NCBI GenBank assembly: GCA_023431205.1
Contig: JAEYXQ010000080.1
Location: forward strand, 1-26,520
Source of the DNA: Pseudomonadota bacterium
GTDB lineage: Bacteria > Pseudomonadota > Alphaproteobacteria > Rhizobiales > Devosiaceae
Length of the DNA stretch: 26,520 bases
Direction of reading: 5' to 3'
Under the pieces are notes generated by a model that did not search any database, was not told where the DNA came from, and saw nothing but the letters and a program-made list of their open reading frames with translations. Shown here one piece after another: positions 15,049 to 22,539 of the stretch. How positions within the stretch are numbered: position 1 is the first letter of the stretch; the number at the start of each line of letters is the position of its first letter. A program made the position numbers and the translations under genes.

Positions 15049-15888
15049 TCAGTTGCGCAGGGAGGCCATCCAGCTACCGCTGTTCACCGACGGCGAGATG
15101 TTCTGCTTGGCGAGCAGGTCGAAGGCCTGCTTGTACCAGGAGCTGGAGGGGTAGTTGTGGCCCAGCACGGCGGTCGCGGTGGCCGCTTCGTTGGTCAGCC
15201 CGAGCAGCAAATAGGCTTCGGTGAGGCGATACAGCGCTTCCTCGATATGGGTAGAGGTCTGCCACTGCTCGATCACGACGCGGAAGCGGTTGATGGCGGC
15301 AGTGTACTGGCCGTTGCCGAGATAATAGCGGCCAACCGACATTTCTTTGCCCGCAAGGTTGTCGAAGGCCACCAGGAGCTTCTCCTTGGCGTCCTTGGCA
15401 TAGTCGGAGTTCGGATAGTTGGCGATCAGCAGGTTGTAGGTCTCGATCGCATCCGCCGACAGCTGCTGGTCGCGCGTGATGTCCTTGATCTGGGCAAAAT
15501 ACGAGGTGCCCTTGAGCCACAGCACGTACGGCACGTCCTTGCCGTTCGGATAGAGCGCCATGTAGCGGTCGGCAGCCAGGATCGCATCGTTGAACTTGCC
15601 GATGCGGTAATGGGCATAGACCGTCATCAGCTTGGACTTCTCGGTCAGCGGATCGCGCGGATGCTGACGCTCCAGCTTCTCGAGGGTCTTGATGGCGGTC
15701 TGGTAGTACTGCCGGTCCATGTCGTCGAGCGCGGACTGATACAGCGTAGCTGCCGGAATGATCGGCTCTTCCTTGACCTTCGGCGGCCCGAACAGGTTGG
15801 AACAGCCAGCCAGCGCAAGCGCCACGGCAGCAATGGTGATGAAACGGACGGCCCGGCTCTTGAGGCCACCGAGGTTAACAGTCGTCAC
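15049..15888 (-). CDS. bamD: Outer membrane assembly lipoprotein BamD
   Basis: A 279-residue lipoprotein of the BAM complex that inserts beta-barrel proteins into the outer membrane. The signal ends in the lipobox LALAGC (Cys at 29), followed by SNLFGPPK. The mature part is TPR-like: LYQSALDDMDRQYYQTAIKTLEKLERQHPRDPL, SKLMTVYAHYRIGKFNDAILAADRYMALYPN, the signature YVLWLKGTSYF, and GRYYLGNGQYTAAINRFRVV. I chose the GTG at 15888, preceded by AAGGACGGG at a suitable distance. The longer form would need a TTG at 15909, which has no clear ribosome site. It lies 84 bases after lpxC and is followed by recN. Confidence 0.94.
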   Translation of the reverse strand: MTTVNLGGLKSRAVRFITIAAVALALAGCSNLFGPPKVKEEPIIPAATLYQSALDDMDRQYYQTAIKTLEKLERQHPRDPLTEKSKLMTVYAHYRIGKFNDAILAADRYMALYPNGKDVPYVLWLKGTSYFAQIKDITRDQQLSADAIETYNLLIANYPNSDYAKDAKEKLLVAFDNLAGKEMSVGRYYLGNGQYTAAINRFRVVIEQWQTSTHIEEALYRLTEAYLLLGLTNEAATATAVLGHNYPSSSWYKQAFDLLAKQNISPSVNSGSWMASLRN

Positions 15889-15972
15889 GAAGTGCCCGTC
15901 CTTATGCAATCACCGCTTTCGCAGCGGGTATTCAGCAAATGAAACAAAACTGTGGCAGGTGGTCCCGCCCGG

Positions 15973-16929
15973 TCAGCGCACCGAACGCAAATAAGAGTTG
16001 ACCGTCAACCCCTCCGGTTGATCGTCGAGACTCTCGAAGTCGAGCGGCAGATCCTGCGCCTCGACTATCTCATAGTTGGCTTCGCTGGAAAAGAGACCGG
16101 CGAGGACGTGGGCATTCAGCGCATGACCACCCTTGTAAGACCGGAAGCGGCCCCAGATCGGCAGGCCGCCCAGCGCCAGGTCGCCGATCGCATCGAGCAG
16201 CTTGTGGCGGACGAATTCGTCTTCGAAACGGAGGCCCCCGGGATTGAGCACCCGGTCCTCATGCAGCGTGATCGAGTTGTCGAGGCTGGAGCCAAGGGCG
16301 TAGCCGGCCTGGCGCAGGATCTTGGCGTCGCGCACGAAGCCGAAGGTGCGGGCACGCGACACGTCTTCGAAATAACGGCGGGGCGACCAGTCGAAGATCA
16401 TCCGCTGCCGGCCGATGACCTTGGAGTCGAAGTCGATCTCGAGGTCGAGCGCGCGCCCGTTATAGGGCTCGAGCGCCGCGAAGGCGTCGTTGTTGCGAAC
16501 CGTGACGGCCCGCATGATCTTGAGGAATTTCTTCTGGGCGGGCTGGATTTCGAGTCCCGCTTCGAGGATCGCCTTGGCGAAGGGGTAGGCGCTGCCGTCC
16601 AGGATCGGGCATTCCGCGCCGTCGAGCGTGATCAGGGCGTTGTCGACGCCCAGGCCGGAAAGGGCAGAGGCAACGTGTTCCACGGTGGCTACGCTGATGC
16701 TGTCGCCAAGGTCGAGCGTCGTGCACAGCGTGGTCCGGGTGACGCGGGAGAAATGCACCGGCACCGCGTCGGTCATGCCCGCAGCGCCGAGGTCGCGACG
16801 GATCAGATAGCCACTGTCAGCCGCAGCCGGGGCAATGCTGAGGGTCACCGGCTGGCCACTGTGCACACCGTAGCCGGCAAAGGACACAACGGCGGCGAGG
16901 GTACGCTGACGCGTGGATAGCTTATGCAT
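15973..16929 (-). CDS. lpxC: UDP-3-O-acyl-N-acetylglucosamine deacetylase LpxC
   Basis: A 318-residue zinc deacetylase that carries out the committed step of lipid A synthesis in the cytoplasm. The zinc ligands are visible in the expected places: His85 in VEHVASAL, His242 and Asp246 in HKLLDAIGD; the catalytic base His269 is in KGGHALNAHV. The substrate-binding segment ARTFGFVRD (194-201 region) is also present. The start MHKLSTRQRTLAAVVSFAGYGVHSG matches the family N-terminus. The ribosome site is weak. The gene follows ftsZ after a strong terminator and so needs its own promoter in the roughly 50 bases between, or depends on read-through. The order ftsZ-lpxC-bamD-recN-ligA is common in alphaproteobacteria. 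Confidence 0.97.
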   Translation of the reverse strand: MHKLSTRQRTLAAVVSFAGYGVHSGQPVTLSIAPAAADSGYLIRRDLGAAGMTDAVPVHFSRVTRTTLCTTLDLGDSISVATVEHVASALSGLGVDNALITLDGAECPILDGSAYPFAKAILEAGLEIQPAQKKFLKIMRAVTVRNNDAFAALEPYNGRALDLEIDFDSKVIGRQRMIFDWSPRRYFEDVSRARTFGFVRDAKILRQAGYALGSSLDNSITLHEDRVLNPGGLRFEDEFVRHKLLDAIGDLALGGLPIWGRFRSYKGGHALNAHVLAGLFSSEANYEIVEAQDLPLDFESLDDQPEGLTVNSYLRSVR

Positions 16930-16980
16930 ATTTTGTAACGAACTCCGACCCCGCGCCCTACGCAGACACGTGTGTTACTC

Positions 16981-17013
16981 AAAAAAAACCCGGCGCGAAA
17001 GCCGCACCGGGTT
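16981..17013 (-). terminator. Intrinsic terminator of ftsZ
   Basis: On the minus strand AACCCGG (17013-17007) pairs with CCGGGTT (16993-16987) around a 13-base loop, and the stem runs into eight Ts (16988-16981). It sits 28 bases after the ftsZ stop, a textbook rho-independent terminator closing the division part of the cluster. Confidence 0.9.
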
Positions 17014-17040
17014 ACCTGTTCAACGGAAAACTCGCGACCG

Positions 17041-18723
17041 TCAGCCGTGCTTGCGCAGGAAGGCGGGGATCTCGAGGTGATCCTTCTGGATCGTCTGGGC
17101 CGGCTGGCGGCCCTGGGGATCGAGCGTGCCGCGGGCACCCTCGACCGGCGCGGAAACCCGCGAAGTCCTTGCAACACCAGCCTCGATGGCGCTGCGGGCA
17201 GCAGCGTCGTCGGCGGCGGCATAGGTCGGCTCCTCGTGGGCCGCCTGCTGCGTCGTACCGATATTCAGGCCAACATTGGAGGCGAGGCGCTTGAACAGAG
17301 CGCGAGCATTGCGCGGCTCTTCAACCTGACGTTCTTGCGCGTCCTGTGACCGGCGCGCCACAATCGGCAGTTCCTCGGTGCGGGGCATGCGGCGCTGGCC
17401 TTCCGGACGAGCGGCGCTGGACGGCACGTAGACGCTCGGGATCGGCGAATCGGCCGGCGGAGCATGATCTTCCGGCTCGTGGATCACTTCGGCCGCCGGA
17501 GTGTAGGGCTCCACATAGACGCCGTCGTCCTGGTGCATCGCCTGGGCGGCACCCGCAGCCGGCATTTCGCGGCTGATGGCATCGGCAACGGCGTGCTCCA
17601 CCTGCATCTCGATCGCCTGTGCGGCATGAACTGCAGCGGCGCGTTCTGCGGCTTCACGCTCGACCTGGGCGCGGCTCGACTCGACAGGCACATGACGGCG
17701 CACTTCCAGCGGCGTACGCGACGCGTGCGGCTTTGCCGGCTCAAGGGCCTGCACCATGGCAGCATCGGTACCGGTGGCAACCACCGAGACGCGAATGGTG
17801 CCGGTCAGGTTCGGATCGTAGGTGGCGCCGAGGATGATGTTGGCATCCACGTCCACTTCCTCGCGGATGCGGCTGGCAGCCTCGTCGACTTCGTAGAGGG
17901 TCAGATCCGGGCCGCCGGTGATGGAGATCAAGAGGCCGCGGGCACCGTGCATCGACACATCGTCGAGCAGCGGGTTGGCGATCGCCGCTTCGGCTGCATG
18001 ACGGGCACGATCTTCGCCCGAGGCTTCGCCGGTTCCCATCATCGCCTTGCCCATGCCGCGCATCACGGCGCGCACGTCGGCGAAGTCGAGGTTGATCAGG
18101 CCTTCCTTGACCATCAGGTCGGTGATGCAGGCAACGCCCGAGAACAGCACCTGGTCGGCCATCGCGAAAGCGTCGGCAAAGGTGGTCTTCTCGTTCGCAA
18201 CGCGGAAGAGGTTCTGGTTCGGAATGACGATCAGCGTATCGACATGCCGGTGCAACTCGTCGATGCCGTCCTCGGCCAGCCGCGCCCGGCGGTTGCCTTC
18301 GAAGTTGAACGGCTTGGTGACGACACCAACAGTGAGTATCCCCTGCTCGCGGGCAGCCCGAGCCACCACGGGCGCCGCGCCGGTACCGGTGCCACCACCC
18401 ATGCCGGCGGTGATGAACACCATGTGCGAACCGCTGAGGTGATCGTTGATCTCGTCCCAGCTTTCCTCGGCAGCGGCCCGGCCGACTTCCGGATGCGAGC
18501 CGGCGCCGAGACCTTCGGTCACGCCCACACCCAGCTGGATGATGCGCTGCGCCTTGCTCAGCGCCAGCGCCTGGGCGTCGGTGTTCGCGACGACGAAATC
18601 GACCCCGTCGAGACCGGACTCGATCATGTTGTTGACGGCGTTTCCGCCGGCACCGCCGCACCCGAAGACGGTAATGCGGGGCTTGAGTTCCTTGATGTCC
18701 GGAATAGTCAGGTTGATGGTCAT
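17041..18723 (-). CDS. ftsZ: Cell division protein FtsZ
   Basis: A 560-residue tubulin-like GTPase that forms the Z ring. Seen directly: GCGGAGGNAVNNM (21-33), the tubulin signature GGGTGTG (109-115), NTDAQAL (48-54) and the T7 loop NLDFADV (211-217). The globular domain ends near residue 330. A linker of about 210 residues follows, rich in Ala, Glu, Arg and Pro, then the conserved C-terminal peptide LEIPAFLRKHG that binds FtsA and other partners. The long linker is normal in Hyphomicrobiales and makes the protein much longer than E. coli FtsZ (383). The leader before the ATG at 18723 has no strong ribosome site but carries a dyad and a CtrA-like site. It is separated from ftsA by a small membrane protein gene. 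Confidence 0.98.
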   Translation of the reverse strand: MTINLTIPDIKELKPRITVFGCGGAGGNAVNNMIESGLDGVDFVVANTDAQALALSKAQRIIQLGVGVTEGLGAGSHPEVGRAAAEESWDEINDHLSGSHMVFITAGMGGGTGTGAAPVVARAAREQGILTVGVVTKPFNFEGNRRARLAEDGIDELHRHVDTLIVIPNQNLFRVANEKTTFADAFAMADQVLFSGVACITDLMVKEGLINLDFADVRAVMRGMGKAMMGTGEASGEDRARHAAEAAIANPLLDDVSMHGARGLLISITGGPDLTLYEVDEAASRIREEVDVDANIILGATYDPNLTGTIRVSVVATGTDAAMVQALEPAKPHASRTPLEVRRHVPVESSRAQVEREAAERAAAVHAAQAIEMQVEHAVADAISREMPAAGAAQAMHQDDGVYVEPYTPAAEVIHEPEDHAPPADSPIPSVYVPSSAARPEGQRRMPRTEELPIVARRSQDAQERQVEEPRNARALFKRLASNVGLNIGTTQQAAHEEPTYAAADDAAARSAIEAGVARTSRVSAPVEGARGTLDPQGRQPAQTIQKDHLEIPAFLRKHG

Positions 18724-18739
18724 GAGCGAACCCGTGGTG

Positions 18740-18771
18740 GCGTGTTGGGTTAAGATTTACCCACCCAAACG
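18740..18771. other. Dyad in the ftsZ leader
   Basis: GTTGGGT (18744-18750) and ACCCAAAC face each other across about a dozen A/T-rich bases, giving an imperfect stem close to the ftsZ start. It could be an mRNA stem that affects ftsZ translation or part of an operator. Only the symmetry is seen. Confidence 0.3.
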
Positions 18772-18787
18772 TTAACCAGCCCCTAAC
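18772..18787. promoter_or_regulatory. Candidate CtrA binding site before ftsZ
   Basis: TTAA (18772-18775), seven bases, then CTAAC (18783-18787). The CtrA consensus is TTAA-N7-TTAAC, so only one fixed base differs. The site is about 50-65 bases upstream of the ftsZ ATG, and further TTAA half-sites (18750-18753, and GTTAAC near 18803) lie around it. CtrA represses ftsZ in Caulobacter by binding its promoter; the same control is inferred here. Confidence 0.5.
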
Positions 18788-18883
18788 AATTGGCGCTTCC
18801 GGGTTAACACTCGCGCAATATGCGACACCCGCCGGTTACGCCTTAGGCTTTGGTAAACCATGACGCGCCGGGGACGGGCCGCG

Positions 18884-19363
18884 CTAGCGGGGCGGCAGCA
18901 GCGCCCTGGTTCCGGTGAGTTCCGGATTGGCAACGGCAAGGCCTGTGCCGAACACCACGGCGTCCTCGACAAGGCCGGTCGCAGTCTGTCCGTAGCGCTC
19001 CATCGCCGCCACGCGCAGACGCCAGCCGAAATAAGACGACACCAGCGCTGCGCCCGCCGCGATGGCCGCGCCGGCGACCCGCTGATCCCGCGGGGCCAGC
19101 GCTGCTCCTGCATAGGCAGACGTGACGGCCCGCACCGCCAGTCCGATCGGTACGATCCTGTCGGGTGCCGACTTCATCTTGTCCCCTGCCATCTCCGCTG
19201 CTGCAAAGGCGGTGGCCCCGGCGGCAACTACCGGGTTCAGCATCAGCTTCTGCAGCGGCAGTTCTGCCGGGATCTCCCGGCGGTAGGTGGCGATCGCAAT
19301 GGCCGCCAGGGGCGAGATGCCGCGCTGTCCGGCAACGAGACCGATAAGGAAAGATCTGAGCAT
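18884..19363 (-). CDS. Small membrane protein, DUF4126-like
   Basis: A 159-residue protein starting MLRSFLIGLVAGQRGISPLAAIAIATYRR; the LGLVAGxRxxxPLAA pattern recalls DUF4126 proteins. Several weakly hydrophobic, Ala/Gly-rich segments follow (NPVVAAGATAFAAAEMAGDK, IGLAVRAVTSAYAGAALA, VAGAAIAAGAALVSSYFGW, LVEDAVVFGTGLAVA), suggesting an inner-membrane protein with three or four helices. The ATG at 19363 follows a strong GGAGGTG ribosome site; the in-frame extension to 19531 lies over the end of ftsA and was rejected. It lies 68 bases after ftsA and 160 before ftsZ, so it splits the usual ftsA-ftsZ pair. Whether it has a part in division is unknown. Family call moderately sure; function none. 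Confidence 0.7.
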   Translation of the reverse strand: MLRSFLIGLVAGQRGISPLAAIAIATYRREIPAELPLQKLMLNPVVAAGATAFAAAEMAGDKMKSAPDRIVPIGLAVRAVTSAYAGAALAPRDQRVAGAAIAAGAALVSSYFGWRLRVAAMERYGQTATGLVEDAVVFGTGLAVANPELTGTRALLPPR

Positions 19364-19431
19364 GGGCACCTCCGGCAATGCCGAAGGGCAACGGCGGAAC
19401 AAGCCAAAACGATCCTGAGCCGCAGCCAGTC

Positions 19432-20745
19432 CTAGAAACTGTGCCGAAGCCAGCTGCCGACGCGGGCCAGATACCCGTCCGTACCGGTCAGCTTCCGGCT
19501 GCCGCGCGGCTCCTGGTATTCCTGCGAGCACACCTGCGGGTAGACCAGCATGCCGGCCACGGTGGCGAAGGCGGCTCCCTTGGCCATCTCCGGCAGGCCG
19601 GAAATCCCCATGGGACGGCCGTTACGGACATTGCGCGCCAGGGTCCGGCGGGCAACTTCGGGCAGCCCGGTGAGTTCGCTCGCCCCACCCGTCAGCACGA
19701 AGCGGCGACCGCAGACGTCCATCATGCCGGTTGCCTGCATGCGGTCGCGAATGGCTGTGAGGATTTCCTCGATGCGCGGGCGCATGATGCGGGTCAGCAC
19801 CGAACGCGCAACCTGCCCCGGCGCCTCGTCCGGCTGCGCCCCGACCGGATTGATCGAGATCATGTCCCGCTCGTCGGTCTGACCCGGCAGCACCGACCCG
19901 TAGAATGTCTTGAGCCGCTCCGCGTCGGCAACGCTCACCGAGAGCTGGCGGGCGATGTCGAGGGTCAGGTGGTGCCCGCCAATGGCGAGCGCGTCGGCAT
20001 AGACCAAGTGACCATCGTTGAACACGGAGACCGTCGTGGTGGCGCCGCCGAAGTCGATGCAGGCGACCCCTAGCTGGGCTTCGTCATCGACCAGCGTGGC
20101 AAGACCGGCGGCGTACGGCGTTGCGATCAGCGCCTCGACCTGCAGGTGGCAGCGATGCAGCACCAGTTCGAGATTGCGCATCGCCAGCGTCTCGGCGCTG
20201 ACCACGGCGACGTCGACGCCGAGCGTGTCGCCGACCATTCCCTTGGGTTCGCGGATGCCCTTCTGGCCATCGATCGCGTAACCGATCGGTAGCGCGTGGA
20301 TGATCGAGCGTTCCGGCCGGACCGAGCGCTCATTGACCGCGCGCAGCACACGCACGACGTCGGTCTTTTCCACTTCCTGGCCGCCGAGCGCCACCGAGGC
20401 GGAGAAGGTCTCCGAGCCGAGCCGGCCAGCCGTGACGTTGACGATCACGGATTCAAGCGTCACCCCGGCGGCACGCTCGGCCATGCCCACTATGGCGCGG
20501 ATGGCGTGCTCTGCAGCCTCGATATCGGTAACAACACCGCTCTTCACGCCTGCCGATGGGCCGTAACCGAAACCGATCACTTCTGCCTGATGCGAGCGGC
20601 CGCGCAGGGCCCGCCCTTCACCCCGCGGCACCAGCCGCGCGATGACGCAGCAGATCTTGGTTGAGCCGATGTCGAGCACGGCCACCAGGGTGGTCTTGCC
20701 GGGCTGCACCGGGCGGAGCCGGGATGTCATCGCATCGGTCATCAT
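19432..20745 (-). CDS. ftsA: Cell division protein FtsA
   Basis: A 437-residue actin-like ATPase that anchors FtsZ to the membrane. Phosphate-1 motif DIGSTK (25-30), phosphate-2 IDFGGATTTVSVF (about 237-249) and the adenosine motif LTGGASEL are visible; the 1C domain is represented by GVTLESVIVNVTAG and following strands. The C-terminus ends in an amphipathic helix, YLARVGSWLRHSF, the expected membrane-targeting element. Two ATGs lie side by side (20745 and 20742); either would serve. It starts seven bases after the ftsQ stop, with CCCCGCC rather than a strong ribosome site between, so translation is probably coupled to ftsQ. Confidence 0.96.
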   Translation of the reverse strand: MMTDAMTSRLRPVQPGKTTLVAVLDIGSTKICCVIARLVPRGEGRALRGRSHQAEVIGFGYGPSAGVKSGVVTDIEAAEHAIRAIVGMAERAAGVTLESVIVNVTAGRLGSETFSASVALGGQEVEKTDVVRVLRAVNERSVRPERSIIHALPIGYAIDGQKGIREPKGMVGDTLGVDVAVVSAETLAMRNLELVLHRCHLQVEALIATPYAAGLATLVDDEAQLGVACIDFGGATTTVSVFNDGHLVYADALAIGGHHLTLDIARQLSVSVADAERLKTFYGSVLPGQTDERDMISINPVGAQPDEAPGQVARSVLTRIMRPRIEEILTAIRDRMQATGMMDVCGRRFVLTGGASELTGLPEVARRTLARNVRNGRPMGISGLPEMAKGAAFATVAGMLVYPQVCSQEYQEPRGSRKLTGTDGYLARVGSWLRHSF

Positions 20746-20752
20746 GGCGGGG

Positions 20753-21631
20753 TCAGTCTTTATCGTCTTCTTCGCGAACGGTGGGGCGTACCGCCACGAG
20801 GTGGGGAACGCGGAGGTCGATCAGGGAAACATCCCGGTCAAGCAACTGGTAGTCGTTCTGGTACGTCACCAGGTGCCGCAGCGCCTGGGCCACGCCCAGT
20901 TCCGGCAACTGCACGCGCAGGCCGGTGTCATAGATGAGGTCCCAGCGGCGGTCGGCAATGCGGGATAGCCCCCACAGCCCGTCCTTGAGCGACGGGAACT
21001 GGTCGAGCGCGCGGATCATCACCATGGCGTCGTCATTGGCCCCGTCGCCGACCACCAGCGGCAACTCGCCATAGGCGCCGCGGTCCTCGCCGATCTGCTC
21101 GCCCATGGAATCGATCACGAAGGTGATGCCGTCGACGCGCCAGCGGGCGACCGGCACCTTCTCGGTCACCACGACGGTCACGTCGCCGGGAAAAGACTTG
21201 CGCACGCTGACGCTGTCCACCGCCGGCAGTTCGGCGATGCGCTGGCGCGCTGCTTCGACATCGAAGGCCACGGTGGAGGTATAGGGCTGGATGCCGAGGG
21301 CATCGAAGATGGCCTGCTCGCCGGTCAGCGTCTGTCCGCTGATCGAGATTTCACCGATGGCGAGCCCCGCCGCAGCCGCCTTGCCCTGGGCAAGGCCGGC
21401 AAGTGCGAGGGTCCCCGTGCCGATCGGCTCACGGACCTGGTAGATGACGGTCCCGACGGCCAGCAATCCGAGCGCCAGCCCCACCCGTCGCAGCATGCGT
21501 CCATGCAGCAGCACCAGGCGTCCGAGACGGGTCCTGAGTTTTCGGCGGGGCGCCGGGATGACAACAGGCAGCGCACGCGGGTCGATCGCCCGCGCGCCGG
21601 CGAGAAAGGTCTCGCTCTTTACCTGTTGCAA
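20753..21631 (-). CDS. ftsQ: Cell division protein FtsQ
   Basis: A 292-residue bitopic divisome protein (with FtsL and FtsB). After a cytoplasmic N-terminus of about 47 residues rich in Arg and Pro comes one membrane helix (VGLALGLLAVGTVIYQV, about 50-66), then a POTRA domain (IGEISISGQTLTGEQAIFDALGI to VRKSFPGDVTVVVTEKVPVARWR) and the beta domain (LPLVVGDGANDDAMVMIRAL). The start is a TTG at 21631, chosen because a GGAGG site lies seven bases upstream and no ATG or GTG occurs before the region just preceding the membrane helix. This places the first four codons over the end of ddl, a 13-base overlap. The acidic tail EEDDKD is unremarkable. Confidence 0.92.
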   Translation of the reverse strand: MQQVKSETFLAGARAIDPRALPVVIPAPRRKLRTRLGRLVLLHGRMLRRVGLALGLLAVGTVIYQVREPIGTGTLALAGLAQGKAAAAGLAIGEISISGQTLTGEQAIFDALGIQPYTSTVAFDVEAARQRIAELPAVDSVSVRKSFPGDVTVVVTEKVPVARWRVDGITFVIDSMGEQIGEDRGAYGELPLVVGDGANDDAMVMIRALDQFPSLKDGLWGLSRIADRRWDLIYDTGLRVQLPELGVAQALRHLVTYQNDYQLLDRDVSLIDLRVPHLVAVRPTVREEDDKD

Positions 21632-22539
21632 CTCGCGTCCTCCACCATCCAGGAGACCAGGTCTTCGAAACTGTGACCCGCAAACGCCGCCTGCTCGGGT
21701 GCGAGGGACGTGGGCGTCATGCCCGGCTGGGTGTTGATCTCGAGAAAGACCAGTTCGCCATCCGGACCTGCTGCCTCGTTGTAGCGGAAGTCGCTTCGCG
21801 TCACCCCGCGGCAGCCCAGAGCCGCATGAGCGGCCAGGCTAAGCTTTTGCACTTCGTCGTAAATTTTCGGTTTCAACTCGGCCGGGATGATGTGCCGCGA
21901 ACCGCCCGAGGCGTACTTGGCCTCATAGTTGTAGAAATTGAGGTCGGTGACGATCTCCGTCACCCCCAGCGCCACGTCGCCCATCACCGCGCAGGTAAGC
22001 TCCCGCCCGGGAATGTAGCGCTCGACCATGACCTCTTCGCCGCAATTCCAGTCCTCGCGCAGGATCTCCTGCGGCGGATGGCCGGCGTCTGCCTTGACGA
22101 TGAACACGCCGAAGCTCGATCCCTCGGCGATGGGCTTGATCACATAGGGCGGCGCCATCACATGGGCCCGCGCCACTTCGGGGCGGCTCGCGACCACATG
22201 GTCGGTGACCGGAACCCCCGCAGCCTTGAGCATGATCTTGGCCTGGTGCTTGTCCATGGCCAGGGCCGAAGCCAGCACGCCGGAATGGGTATAGGGGATC
22301 TGCAGCAGTTCCAGCAGACCCTGGACCATGCCGCCCTCGCCGAACGGCCCGTGCAGCGCATTGAAGGCAACGTCCGGCTTCAGCTCGAGCAGCACATTGG
22401 CGATGTTGCGCCCGACATCGACCTCGGTGACTCGATAGCCGACGCGCCGAAGGGCCGCTGCACATTCGCGGCCACTGCTGAGCGACACCTCGCGCTCGTT
22501 AGACCACCCGCCCATCAGGACAGCGACATGCTTGCTCAT
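21619..22539 (-). CDS. ddl: D-alanine--D-alanine ligase
   Basis: A 306-residue ATP-grasp ligase making D-Ala-D-Ala for peptidoglycan. The N-terminal loop VLMGGWSNEREVSLSSG holds the substrate-binding Glu; ALHGPFGEGGMVQGLLELL, the ATP-grasp segment PYVIKPIAEGSSFGVFIV and the metal-binding end VFLEINTQPGMTPTS are all present. The length fits DdlB-type enzymes. The ATG at 22539 overlaps the murC stop in an ATGA, and the gene's own stop lies inside the start of ftsQ. The usual neighbour murB is not between murC and this gene. Confidence 0.96.
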   Translation of the reverse strand: MSKHVAVLMGGWSNEREVSLSSGRECAAALRRVGYRVTEVDVGRNIANVLLELKPDVAFNALHGPFGEGGMVQGLLELLQIPYTHSGVLASALAMDKHQAKIMLKAAGVPVTDHVVASRPEVARAHVMAPPYVIKPIAEGSSFGVFIVKADAGHPPQEILREDWNCGEEVMVERYIPGRELTCAVMGDVALGVTEIVTDLNFYNYEAKYASGGSRHIIPAELKPKIYDEVQKLSLAAHAALGCRGVTRSDFRYNEAAGPDGELVFLEINTQPGMTPTSLAPEQAAFAGHSFEDLVSWMVEDASCNR

